Positions 16,704-23,495 of a stretch of DNA of 64,000 nucleotides are shown here, piece after piece. The position numbers and the translations under genes were made by a program. Below the pieces are notes generated by a model. The model saw only the letters and a program-made list of their open reading frames with translations. It was not told where the DNA came from and searched no databases. Source of the stretch: CAZAMB01 sp964501365 (GTDB lineage Bacteria; Planctomycetota; Phycisphaerae; UBA1845); NCBI GenBank assembly GCA_964501365.1, contig CAZCST010000014.1, positions 186,001-250,000 on the forward strand. Direction: 5' to 3'. Position 1 is the stretch's first letter. Each line of letters opens with the position of its first letter.

Positions 16704-16931
16704 ATGAGCGAACAACCAACAACAGTAGTGGCATCGGTCGAGGAGAAGCTGCGGAGCAACATCGTCACGCTGCTCAAAATGGCGTGCGGCGATCCGACGC
16801 CGTGCCGTAGCTGTGGGAAGCCCGTCTACTGGCTCACGATGATTAAGACAGGGAAGAAGAATCCCTTCACCGAGGCCGGAATTTCCCATTTCAGTGATTG
16901 CCCGGGCGCAGCGAAGTTTAGGAAGGCGTGA
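16704..16931 (+). CDS. Small zinc-ribbon-like protein, 75 aa
   Basis: ATG 16704, with GGGAG upstream. CRSCGKPVYW in the middle and a later DCPG give a CxxC...C arrangement suggestive of zinc binding. The N-terminal 30 residues look helical. An out-of-frame ATG at 16696 opens only a three-codon frame that ends at the true start. Function unknown. Confidence 0.6.
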   Translation: MSEQPTTVVASVEEKLRSNIVTLLKMACGDPTPCRSCGKPVYWLTMIKTGKKNPFTEAGISHFSDCPGAAKFRKA

Positions 16932-16932
16932 T

Positions 16933-17046
16933 ATGAAACCACTCCCCGACGCAATCTTCTCGAACCACATCGCCGTCTTGGGCAAGACCGGATCGGGCAA
17001 GACAAGCACGGCCAAGCTGATGGTCGAGCGATTGCGAACATCGTAG
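16933..17046 (+). pseudogene. Truncated HerA/FtsK-like P-loop ATPase fragment
   Basis: A 37-codon frame with MKPLPDAIFSNHIAVLGKTG and the P-loop GKTGSGKTS, then stop. This is the start of a DUF87/HerA-type ATPase, in which a full Walker A would be followed by several hundred residues. After the stop, another frame reads AIANIVARYKYSTDFIVPML before it also ends, suggesting an internal deletion joined two gene remnants. It could still be a functional micro-protein, but loss of Walker B makes a pseudogene more likely. Confidence 0.5.
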
Positions 17047-17125
17047 CCCGCTACAAGTATTCGACGGACTTTATCGTTCCAATGCTTCAGGACTTTGTTG
17101 TTGAACTTAAACGGAAGCGTGGGCG

Positions 17126-17434
17126 ATGTCTGATTTGCTGAGCAGAGCGAGGGAGTTGCTGGAACGAGTTTGGCCGTACTCCAAAGCTGGCAATAAATGG
17201 GATGAAGATCACATCCAATGGAGGGCCGACTACTCCGCCCGGCCAGAGATGGCGGTGGACGTGTGGAAATCCAATGACGAATTTGGATGGTGGAGATGGG
17301 ATTGCGTACCGTTCGGAGTGCGTTCCTACTGCAAATTCCACGACAAGGATTCAGCCATTGCCGACGCGAACCGTGTCGCCGTCGCGCTTGGGCTGCGGTG
17401 CAAAATAGAGGAGACAACCGATGGAGCAAGTTGA
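17126..17434 (+). CDS. Hypothetical phage protein, 102 aa
   Basis: ATG 17126. Trp- and Asp-rich (ERVWPYSKAGNKWDEDHIQW), ending with helix-like ADANRVAVALGLRCKIEE. It overlaps the next gene by 14 bp. No family recognised. Confidence 0.6.
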   Translation: MSDLLSRARELLERVWPYSKAGNKWDEDHIQWRADYSARPEMAVDVWKSNDEFGWWRWDCVPFGVRSYCKFHDKDSAIADANRVAVALGLRCKIEETTDGAS

Positions 17435-17669
17435 AATTTTTCTTGGCAATGATGCGATGTACGACAAAGTGGTTCATGCAGGACCGCCTGAATATGGTGA
17501 CATTGCCATCATCACAAAGGATCGTTGTACCGTTGGAGGAAACCCCGGAGTCTGTATTTCATTTTCGGTGGACTTCGACGGAGCCAAGCGAGCGGTGCAA
17601 TGCGTCATCACCGCAAGAATGTTTATGGCGGCTGCGGCAGCAATGCGTGGTCGATATGGAGAACTCTGA
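17421..17669 (+). CDS. Conserved small phage protein, 82 aa (paralogue of 8343-8591)
   Basis: Same length as the protein at 8343 and co-linear with it: EIFLGNDAMYD, PEYGDIAIITKD, GGNPGVCISFSVDFDG and AMRGRYG. The two genes are 9 kb apart and lie in different gene contexts, which indicates an internal duplication or dispersed small module. It ends with TGATGG overlapping the next start. Function unknown. Confidence 0.8.
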   Translation: MEQVEIFLGNDAMYDKVVHAGPPEYGDIAIITKDRCTVGGNPGVCISFSVDFDGAKRAVQCVITARMFMAAAAAMRGRYGEL

Positions 17670-18031
17670 TGGAACCGATGGAGCCTAGTACGCCGCTGCC
17701 GTGGGAACGAGTTGACGGAACGAATCGAGAATCACCAATTCGTTCTGCTTTTAGAAGCAAAAACGGAGTCGGGTTTGTCGCAGACTACGAACGGTTCGAT
17801 GATGACTTGGATTACGCACTGTTCGCCTGCAACTCTTACCCCGCCCTTGTCGAGAGGGTGAAGGAGCTTGAGCGTCTGCTCTACTTGGCTCACGATCTTC
17901 TCGCCGACTCCGTACCAGACATTGACGACGATGTGGAGATTGGCGAATGGTCGCAGCAACATGAGGATTTCTTGGAAGGTTTTGATGTCGTAACAAACGC
18001 TCGCCGGGCGAAGCTATTGGAGGGAACATGA
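17669..18031 (+). CDS. Hypothetical acidic phage protein, 120 aa
   Basis: ATG 17669 overlaps the preceding stop. Sequence MEPMEPSTPLPWERVDGTNR, then a region with YPALVERVKELERLLYLAHD (helical, leucine-rich) and an acidic tail. The ALVERVKELE segment is like short coiled coils in other small phage proteins of this cluster. Unknown function. Confidence 0.6.
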   Translation: MEPMEPSTPLPWERVDGTNRESPIRSAFRSKNGVGFVADYERFDDDLDYALFACNSYPALVERVKELERLLYLAHDLLADSVPDIDDDVEIGEWSQQHEDFLEGFDVVTNARRAKLLEGT

Positions 18032-18234
18032 AAGACGCCGATTATATGAACGAACTCGCTACGAAAATGCTCGCCCTCGAATCCGAACTCGCAAGCGCGA
18101 AGGCGGAGAACGAGAGGCTACGCAAAGGCTTCGCTGAACTTATCGACGCCGTGAAAACAAACGGTGCGCTTGTCGCGTATCAGTCGTCTTTGCTGGACAG
18201 AGCAACCGCCGCCCTGGAGGGAGAAAAGGGATGA
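18028..18234 (+). CDS. Small coiled-coil protein, 68 aa
   Basis: ATGA overlap with the previous gene. Nearly all helix with heptads (LATKMLALESELASAKAENE), so probably a dimeric coiled coil. It belongs to a chain of five coupled small genes, 17669-18828. Confidence 0.6.
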   Translation: MKDADYMNELATKMLALESELASAKAENERLRKGFAELIDAVKTNGALVAYQSSLLDRATAALEGEKG

Positions 18235-18413
18235 TAGGCATCAAGGTCACAATCAAACGCGACGTTTGCAAGTACGGAAATCCGCTTTCCGAGTTCGATC
18301 CGATCAACGGCAGCACGCTCAGCCATCACTATTGCGACGGCTGCTATTTTGACGCCAAAGCCGAGAACGAAAAAAAGCAACAACAGGACGCCGCCTTGGA
18401 GGGAAAATCGTGA
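18231..18413 (+). CDS. Small Cys-containing protein, 60 aa
   Basis: ATGA overlap. Contains RDVCKYG and HHYCDGCYFDA, giving a C...HH.C..C pattern that could coordinate zinc. Lys/Gln-rich C-terminus. Function unknown. Confidence 0.55.
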   Translation: MIGIKVTIKRDVCKYGNPLSEFDPINGSTLSHHYCDGCYFDAKAENEKKQQQDAALEGKS

Positions 18414-18613
18414 CAGCTAAAGAGAGGATCAAGGAATTCCGCGACGGAAAATGTCAATGCTGGAACTGCACTGTGAAGATGGTTGAGGACGCCGAGCGAG
18501 ATGCTACGGAAAAGGAACGCGAACGGTGTGCGAAGGTGGCGGAGAACGTTTCGGGATGGGATACCGCGAAGAAGTGCATCGCCGCCGCCATTCGCGGATC
18601 GGAGGGGGGATGA
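18410..18613 (+). CDS. Small Cys-containing protein, 67 aa
   Basis: GTG start in a GTGA overlap with the preceding gene. It contains CQCWNC near the N-terminus and a helical Glu/Arg-rich remainder ending AIRGSEGG. The CQCWNC may bind metal. No family recognised. Confidence 0.55.
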   Translation: MTAKERIKEFRDGKCQCWNCTVKMVEDAERDATEKERERCAKVAENVSGWDTAKKCIAAAIRGSEGG

Positions 18614-18828
18614 AATGCGAACTCTGCGATCCACCAGAAGATTGCGCTAACCCGACTAATCCGTGGGTTGAATGTCCAGCGTGCCGTACCGCAGGACGAT
18701 TTGAAATTGGCGTCATTGCCAAGGGAAAGAAAAAAGGCTCGCCGATTTACGAATCTTGCAAGCGTTGCGGCGGGAATGAAGAACGGAATGGGCTTGGGTA
18801 CGTCACGTTTCGCTCGCTGGACCCCTGA
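18610..18828 (+). CDS. Small zinc-ribbon-like protein, 72 aa
   Basis: ATGA overlap with the previous gene. Three Cys pairs or clusters (KCELCDPPEDC, VECPACRTAG, SCKRCGGNEE) fit a small zinc-binding protein. It closes the run of coupled small ORFs. Confidence 0.6.
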   Translation: MKCELCDPPEDCANPTNPWVECPACRTAGRFEIGVIAKGKKKGSPIYESCKRCGGNEERNGLGYVTFRSLDP

Positions 18829-18846
18829 GCATGAAAGGCAGGTCGC

Positions 18847-19197
18847 ATGACCATTTCGCAGACGATAGAGGAAGCGAGGAAGGATGGATTTCGATGTCCA
18901 TGCGGCGGCGCGACCAGGGTCTTTGATTCTCGCAAGAGTGCCAAAGGAGTCAGGCGCAGAAGGCGATGCGAGGTCTGCGGCGAAAGGTTCACCACTTACG
19001 AGAAATTTGCAGCTCGAACACTATCAACGATGTCGAGCTCCCCATTAGAAAGGGCACGAAAACATCTTTTGAGCCTGCGGAACAAAGCCCATTACCTGTC
19101 GCAGACGTTCGATGAAATATTCGCCATCGAAGAATGGGAGCCTGTCAGCATTACGACAGGCGGGGATTACAGGCGGCCAACTTATTTGGTGGGTTAA
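18847..19197 (+). CDS. NrdR-like zinc-ribbon protein without ATP-cone
   Basis: 116 residues. The segment RCPCGGATRVFDSRKSAKG, then RRRRCEVCGERFTTYEKF, matches the N-terminal zinc ribbon of NrdR (CP.C...T.V.DSR...G..RRRREC..C..RFTTYE). NrdR represses ribonucleotide reductase genes and normally continues with an ATP-cone domain. Here the last 60 residues are unrelated, so nucleotide sensing should be lost. It may be a DNA-binding regulator of phage or host genes. Confidence 0.7.
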   Translation: MTISQTIEEARKDGFRCPCGGATRVFDSRKSAKGVRRRRRCEVCGERFTTYEKFAARTLSTMSSSPLERARKHLLSLRNKAHYLSQTFDEIFAIEEWEPVSITTGGDYRRPTYLVG

Positions 19198-19199
19198 GG

Positions 19200-19433
19200 A
19201 TGACCATCGACGAAACGATTGATACCGCGTCCGCAAAATACGGAGTGCTTCGCGCCTCAATCACGCGCGGCGGGCGAGTCAAGACTGCCGCTGTCGTTCG
19301 CGCCCGCGAATGGATCATCGCGCGTCACCCGGAAATGGGAGCCGGTGAACTCTCCCGCGCACTCGGTTTCCGCGACCACTCAGGAATTCTCGCCATCAGA
19401 AAAAGAATCGCATCTACCGCAATTACCGATTGA
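19200..19433 (+). CDS. Stand-alone DnaA domain IV-like DNA-binding protein
   Basis: 77 residues from ATG 19200. The stretch VVRAREWIIARHPEMGAGEL and SRALGFRDHSGILAIRKRI matches the DnaA C-terminal helix-turn-helix with its signature GRDH(T/S)xVL, in which DnaA contacts the DnaA box. There is no AAA domain, so it cannot act as an initiator alone. It may compete for DnaA boxes or mark a phage origin. A near-consensus box lies 28 bp after its stop. Confidence 0.75.
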   Translation: MTIDETIDTASAKYGVLRASITRGGRVKTAAVVRAREWIIARHPEMGAGELSRALGFRDHSGILAIRKRIASTAITD

Positions 19434-19460
19434 TTCACACCTATTTCGTGCGTGCAATAG

Positions 19461-19469
19461 GTATCCACA
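19461..19469 (+). promoter_or_regulatory. Possible DnaA box (GTATCCACA)
   Basis: Eight of nine bases match TTATCCACA. It lies between the DnaA-domain gene and the next ORF. A single near-match could be chance; the neighbouring gene makes it noteworthy. Confidence 0.3.
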
Positions 19470-19532
19470 AAGAAACAATCAGCAAGGCTTGTCTCTGCGA
19501 GGGCCGCGATATTGAGCAGCAAGGCGAAAACA

Positions 19533-19907
19533 ATGACGTGGGCTGGACTGGCAACTGTTGTGACGTTCCTTGGGAGTTTCGGAGCGTGGCAGTGGATCGG
19601 CCCGGCATTGCTGAAAGCGAGTGCGTTTGAGCCAAGAGATTTTCAAACAAAATTAGAGTTCGGGCAATGGGAACAGTCGCACAAGGAATGGGGAGAAGCG
19701 GTCATCGACGGCCACGAAACCCACTTCCGGGCAATCGAAGCCAGCGTTGCGACACTCGACACCAACAACAAGGAATGGCGAATCAATCAAGCGGAGGTCA
19801 ATCGCCGGATTCTCGACAAACTCGATGTCATCATTGACCGCCTGCCGTCAAGGCGTGCCGACGCGAGCAAGGAATTCTGGTGGGAAGAAGCGTGTGTATC
19901 TCCATGA
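19533..19907 (+). CDS. Membrane-anchored helical protein, 124 aa
   Basis: ATG 19533 (AAGG upstream; TTG 19512 is an alternative). The N-terminus has one hydrophobic segment (LATVVTFLGSFGAWQWIGPA) followed by a long polar helical region (VIDGHETHFRAIEASVATLD). The topology is like small phage or prophage inner-membrane proteins, possibly holin-like by form only. Confidence 0.55.
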   Translation: MTWAGLATVVTFLGSFGAWQWIGPALLKASAFEPRDFQTKLEFGQWEQSHKEWGEAVIDGHETHFRAIEASVATLDTNNKEWRINQAEVNRRILDKLDVIIDRLPSRRADASKEFWWEEACVSP

Positions 19908-20089
19908 TTAAGACCCGCAAATGCTCACGGTGCGAGGGAGCCGGACAGGCGGACGTGATCCGCAAGGTCACAATTCACCCAGACGGAAAGAACTGTTCGT
20001 ACATTCAGGACCGCGAGCCGTGCGCCCTGTGCGGCGGCGTTGGCTATGTGCCGGTCGAAGCGCCGGAGCGGATTAAAGGCAGAGGCTAG
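19904..20089 (+). CDS. DnaJ-type zinc-ribbon small protein, 61 aa
   Basis: ATGA overlap with the preceding gene. Two CxxCxGxG-like motifs (CSRCEGAGQ and CALCGGVGY) resemble the paired cysteine repeats of the DnaJ zinc domain. No J-domain. Probably a metal-binding adaptor; function unknown. Confidence 0.65.
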   Translation: MIKTRKCSRCEGAGQADVIRKVTIHPDGKNCSYIQDREPCALCGGVGYVPVEAPERIKGRG

Positions 20090-20410
20090 GCGGGCCGGGT
20101 GGCTCTTGATGGGGATCGGCGGCAAACCGGCCCTGCTTTTGAGGACGAAAACAACCGTGAGAAATCACGATTACCAAAATGCTAATGATGACGATGACGC
20201 CCCCGGCGGTGCTGTTGGTCGCCTTTGCAAGCGACGCTCAGCGGGGACGTGCCTCACGGACGCTGTAAACGTGGGGCTAACCGTGCTGGTTTGTAATGGG
20301 CCACGACGCACGGCTAGACGAGCGATGCCCGCCGATTGTCTGGGCGGAATACCAAGTACTGGCAAACCATGACAGCCCGGAGAGACGGGCACTTTTGAAA
20401 GGATTCAACC
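20090..20410 (+). other. Noncoding stretch with a terminator-like hairpin at its end
   Basis: 321 bp without a convincing gene. Open frames here lack ribosome binding sites and overlap each other. Near its end is the hairpin 20375-20396, followed by a good Shine-Dalgarno (GAAAGGA) for the next gene, so a new transcription unit may begin here. Confidence 0.4.
20375..20396 (+). terminator. Hairpin GCCCG-GAGAGA-CGGGC with short T-tract
   Basis: A 5-bp stem with a GAGAGA loop is followed by ACTTTT. The loop and most of the stem are the same as at 8064-8087. Being only 14 bp from the next ATG, it could act as a leader hairpin rather than a terminator. Confidence 0.45.
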
Positions 20411-20716
20411 ATGAAGAAAGTCAGTCTTACAACCATCGTCGTTTTCACCGCCGTCGCCTTCTGCTTCTTTGCGGCGACGTACGGCAAGCCGACTCTCCCG
20501 GCCCGTGGCGTAGCAGCCACGGAGTTTATTTTCAACCCGCCCGTCGAGAGCGTGAAATTCCGGCACCCTGCGTTCACGACGATCAGTTGTTCGACGCGGA
20601 GCGGGTTGACGATGAGCGAGCCGCCGACGGCGGGCACAGTAACGGGCTTTTCGACCGCCCCGGCTGCGCGGATTGCGTTGTGTATCTCCGACAAGCCGAT
20701 GGTCCAGGTTCCGTAA
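20411..20716 (+). CDS. Secreted phage protein, 101 aa
   Basis: ATG 20411 behind GAAAGGA. The N-terminus MKKVSLTTIVVFTAVAFCFF is a clear signal peptide or membrane anchor. The remainder is Thr/Pro/Ser-rich with two Cys. It starts a membrane/secreted cluster up to 22953, a likely place for lysis or surface-modification functions; no known family. Confidence 0.6.
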   Translation: MKKVSLTTIVVFTAVAFCFFAATYGKPTLPARGVAATEFIFNPPVESVKFRHPAFTTISCSTRSGLTMSEPPTAGTVTGFSTAPAARIALCISDKPMVQVP

Positions 20717-20893
20717 TCCGCCGGCGGTTCCTTTTTCCGATTGGGAAGCGCTGCGTAGGCGTGGATGCCAACCCCCGCCGGCATTGAGAGGTAACCCATG
20801 ACCCAATGGCTTTTTCCTTTTCGTGAACTACGCCGATTGTTGGCGTCGATTAACAGTGTTTTGTGGTCAATCTTGACCCAAGGAGAACGTATC

Positions 20894-21142
20894 ATGAGCG
20901 CAATTGCGGATTTCGCAGCCAAACAAGAAGCCTTCAACAACCGCCTGGCGGCGGCAATTCAAGGAGTCGCTGCGGACGTGGACTCGCTGAACGCGAAGAT
21001 CCTGGAGCTTCAAAACACGCTGGGGCAGATTACGCCAGAAGATCAGGCGCTGCTCGACCAATTGCAGGTGAAGGGCGAGGCTCTGGCGGCTGCACTTGAA
21101 GGCGTGGACGCACTGACGCCGCCTGCGGTTCCCAATCCCTGA
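20894..21142 (+). CDS. Small coiled-coil protein, 82 aa
   Basis: ATG 20894 has an AAGGAG site at ideal spacing, so it is preferred over an in-frame ATG at 20798. Long amphipathic helices (AAIQGVAADVDSLNAKILEL, then DQALLDQLQVKGEALAAALE) predict a coiled coil. Similar helical proteins are common in phages near lysis genes, but I cannot assign a role. Confidence 0.65.
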   Translation: MSAIADFAAKQEAFNNRLAAAIQGVAADVDSLNAKILELQNTLGQITPEDQALLDQLQVKGEALAAALEGVDALTPPAVPNP

Positions 21143-21252
21143 CGTTTGAACTTCAGCCGGCGTGACGCACCGGCATTCCCCAAGGGGCGCTTCTCCAACC
21201 CTCCGGACCAAGCGCCCCTGTCCCAACGGAACTCTTTTGAAAGGACTCTCGA

Positions 21253-21540
21253 ATGTGGAAATGGATTCTCGGAGCGCTCGCAGCCTTCTTCCTTCTGTTC
21301 GGTAACGGAGGCTGCGCCAGCACCAGCGGCAAGGGCAACTTTGAAGCCAACGATGTGACGATGGGCACACAGTTCCAGATCGGCTGGGGGACGGTCCTGT
21401 CGATCGGCTTCCCCGGCACGGTCAACGGCAAGGGTGCAATTGACGCACAGCACGTTGCGGCCCCAGCGGTATCCCCCGTTGCGACCGTACCCGCAAACCC
21501 TACTACGCCGCCTCCAGCCGCGCCACGGCCGGGCGGCTAA
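21253..21540 (+). CDS. Putative phage lipoprotein, 95 aa
   Basis: ATG 21253 with GAAAGGA upstream. MWKWILGALAAFFLLFGNGG is followed by Cys at a plausible lipobox. The mature part ends in a Pro/Ala/Thr-rich tail. Probably an envelope lipoprotein; could be spanin-like or a surface factor. Confidence 0.6.
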   Translation: MWKWILGALAAFFLLFGNGGCASTSGKGNFEANDVTMGTQFQIGWGTVLSIGFPGTVNGKGAIDAQHVAAPAVSPVATVPANPTTPPPAAPRPGG

Positions 21541-21652
21541 GTTTGTTTGACCTGAGAGAAGAACGCCACGCGCGTGCTTGGAACGCGGGCAGTGTGCGTG
21601 ACCTTTAGGGATCGTTTTGGAAACAGAACCTATTAGATCTTGAGCTTGTTCT

Positions 21653-21686
21653 AGCCCGGTCGTCTCCCACGGCGATCGGGCTTTTT
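21653..21686 (+). terminator. Rho-independent terminator
   Basis: AGCCCGGTCG pairs with CGATCGGGCT (one mismatch) around a 10-nt loop, then TTTTT. It separates the lipoprotein gene from the zinc-ribbon gene starting at 21696. Confidence 0.75.
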
Positions 21687-21695
21687 GGTGCCCCG

Positions 21696-22304
21696 ATGAA
21701 GCGTTGCATCTACTGCCGCACAAAGCAGACCGAGGACCACGAAGATTACTGCCCGGACTGCGCCAGCATCGCGGACTTCGAGGCGGTTCCCGCGACGTAC
21801 CAGGGCGGATCGAACGGGGCTGTCGCAGTCGAGAAGGCCGCCCGGCAAATGTGCAGGTGTGGCAAGACGGCCATCGACGGCGATCAGTGTTTGCAGTGTG
21901 CCCGCAAGGCCAAGGATGCGGCGATGGAGTACGCCGAGGTCGAGGAAGTCGAACCCGAAGAGCATGACGAGGAAGAGCAGGAGCATGAGGAACCTACGAT
22001 GGTTGCGTCTAAGGAAATAGCGAAGTGCTGCGACAGGGGCAAGCCGGTCTACAACAAGACCACGCAAGAGTGCATCAATTGTTACCAGCGGCGTCAGCGA
22101 CTCAAGAAGAAGGGGATCGATTCAACCGCGGCCCCGAAGACCGTGACGCCCAACGCCCGCAAGGCGAAGGCGGCCGAACCCGATGCGATGACGTTCCTGA
22201 AACAGCGAGCCAGAGAGGAACGCGACGAAGCCATCGCCCGCGTCGAGGCCGAGTACAAGGAAAACCTCAACGTCGCGCGGCTGAGCAGGGAGGCGGCAGA
22301 ATGA
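21696..22304 (+). CDS. Cys-rich zinc-ribbon protein with acidic linker, 202 aa
   Basis: Several CxxC units: CIYCRTK, CPDCASI, CRCGKT, CLQCARK, CCDRG and CINCYQR. A Glu/Asp/His-rich segment (EVEEVEPEEHDEEEQEHEEP) joins two halves, and a charged helix ends the protein. Probably a nucleic-acid- or protein-binding zinc protein. No exact family. Confidence 0.7.
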   Translation: MKRCIYCRTKQTEDHEDYCPDCASIADFEAVPATYQGGSNGAVAVEKAARQMCRCGKTAIDGDQCLQCARKAKDAAMEYAEVEEVEPEEHDEEEQEHEEPTMVASKEIAKCCDRGKPVYNKTTQECINCYQRRQRLKKKGIDSTAAPKTVTPNARKAKAAEPDAMTFLKQRAREERDEAIARVEAEYKENLNVARLSREAAE

Positions 22305-22510
22305 AGCTCGTAAAGATTTTCGTGATGGGCGTCGCAGTCGGTGTCATTTTGTCATCGACTGGTTGCCACGCCTACCAGCAACGATTCATAGACAAGTTCT
22401 ACGGCGTAGACGACTGCCAGCGGATCGACGCGATGGAGCGAGAACTGGCTCCGCCGCCAGAGTGGATCGTGCCGCAGACCAGCGGCTACGAGGAAGGACC
22501 AGTCGGTTGA
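22301..22510 (+). CDS. Small lipoprotein, 69 aa
   Basis: ATGA overlap with the zinc-ribbon gene. The signal peptide MKLVKIFVMGVAVGVILSST ends in lipobox STGC. The short mature part (HAYQQRFIDKFYGVDDCQRI) has two further acidic/Pro segments. Paired with the next gene by another overlap. Confidence 0.65.
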   Translation: MKLVKIFVMGVAVGVILSSTGCHAYQQRFIDKFYGVDDCQRIDAMERELAPPPEWIVPQTSGYEEGPVG

Positions 22511-22953
22511 GACGCTTGCGCCCCATCCTCTTGATCGCTTCCGCATTCATCGGCGTGGCCTGCGCCAACAAAGTCGAGCCCAAGATCCAGACCACCCTTG
22601 AAGCGGTGCAGCTCGGGCTCAAGAACACCAACACCCGGATCGGCAAGCTGAGCACCCAGCTCGGCAACAACGTCGGCGGCAATTACACCACGGACTCGCT
22701 CACCACGCTGATCCTGGCCGGTGGACTGATCATCTTCCTCCTGGCGGGACTCGCGTTCCTGTTCTGGTACCGGGCGACGGGCTGCGAGAGGGTCGCAACG
22801 CGGGTGATCCAAACAGTGGAACGTGCCCGCAAATATGTCCCCTGTGATTGCGGCGAGTGTGCCGATTGTATCGCGAGGAAGCTGGGCGCCATGCCCAAAG
22901 ATCGAACGGCCAAGATGCTGCACAAGAGGGTCAAGGCGGCAACGGGATCATAA
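22507..22953 (+). CDS. Lipoprotein-like membrane protein with Cys-rich cytoplasmic tail, 148 aa
   Basis: TTG start in a TTGA overlap. N-terminal hydrophobic ILLIASAFIGVAC could be a lipobox. A helical middle follows, then a second hydrophobic segment (LTTLILAGGLIIFLLAGLAF) and a Cys-rich tail (CDCGECADC). A two-membrane-segment protein with a metal-binding tail is unusual for a spanin. Role unknown, although lysis is possible from context. Confidence 0.6.
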   Translation: MRRLRPILLIASAFIGVACANKVEPKIQTTLEAVQLGLKNTNTRIGKLSTQLGNNVGGNYTTDSLTTLILAGGLIIFLLAGLAFLFWYRATGCERVATRVIQTVERARKYVPCDCGECADCIARKLGAMPKDRTAKMLHKRVKAATGS

Positions 22954-22961
22954 GGGGAAAG

Positions 22962-23153
22962 ATGTCCGGTCTCTTTTTGTGCCAATGGCTGACACTCACT
23001 CAGGCGTGGTTCTACATGGCCGAGTGCATGACCGGCCCCGGCGTCAACACTCCGGGAATGCCCACAGTGTGCAGCACGTACTTTGATTGGGACCACGACG
23101 GCGACGTGGATCTCCGCGACGTCTCGCGCTTCATCGCAGGGGAGGTTCAATAG
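22962..23153 (+). CDS. Small protein with planctomycete dockerin-like motif, 63 aa
   Basis: ATG 22962 behind AAGGGGAAAG. YMAECMTGPGVNTPGMPTVC leads into DWDHDGDVDLRDVSRF. The ECMTGPG...C...DxDxDGDVDLxD pattern is a repeated element at the C-termini of many planctomycete secreted proteins. Here it is the whole protein, with no signal peptide. It could be captured from the host and used for binding a host surface component. It is the best clue to the host phylum. Confidence 0.65.
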   Translation: MSGLFLCQWLTLTQAWFYMAECMTGPGVNTPGMPTVCSTYFDWDHDGDVDLRDVSRFIAGEVQ

Positions 23154-23495
23154 TTGTCCTACGATCGAGTGATGACGCTCCGCGAGGATCCACTGGTGAT
23201 CGCCACCATTCACGGGCCCATTGAGATCCACCGCATCGAGGGGGCACGCGATCGCAAGCTGCGGATCGTCCTGCCGTCGGGGCTGGGGTGTCGCGTCGGA
23301 TTGGATCGCGCACTGGAACACAACGCCTGGCTGGAGATCATCGACGGCCACATCGCTCCGAAGCATCCCACCTATGAGGCGTCACCCGATAACGCCGGCG
23401 GCGTGATACTGACCCCGAAGAAGAGTCAGACCACGCCGCTCAAGCAGGTAGAGGAACGTCCTGTCATTCGCGTCGTTCGACGCGCTTGCACTTAA
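23154..23495 (+). CDS. Hypothetical phage protein, 113 aa
   Basis: TTG 23154 directly abuts the preceding stop; ATG 23172 is an alternative. The first 60 residues look beta-rich (VIATIHGPIEIHRIEGARDR, KLRIVLPSGLG) and loosely recall a CsrA-like strand order, but conserved CsrA residues are absent. Last gene of the plus-strand arm; its end overlaps the end of the converging late arm by 4 bp. Confidence 0.55.
   Translation: MSYDRVMTLREDPLVIATIHGPIEIHRIEGARDRKLRIVLPSGLGCRVGLDRALEHNAWLEIIDGHIAPKHPTYEASPDNAGGVILTPKKSQTTPLKQVEERPVIRVVRRACT

Noticed and set aside
19430..19630. Small plus-strand ORF MIHTYFVRAIGIHKE
   Set aside because: Overlaps the membrane-protein gene in another frame; weak start and no domain.
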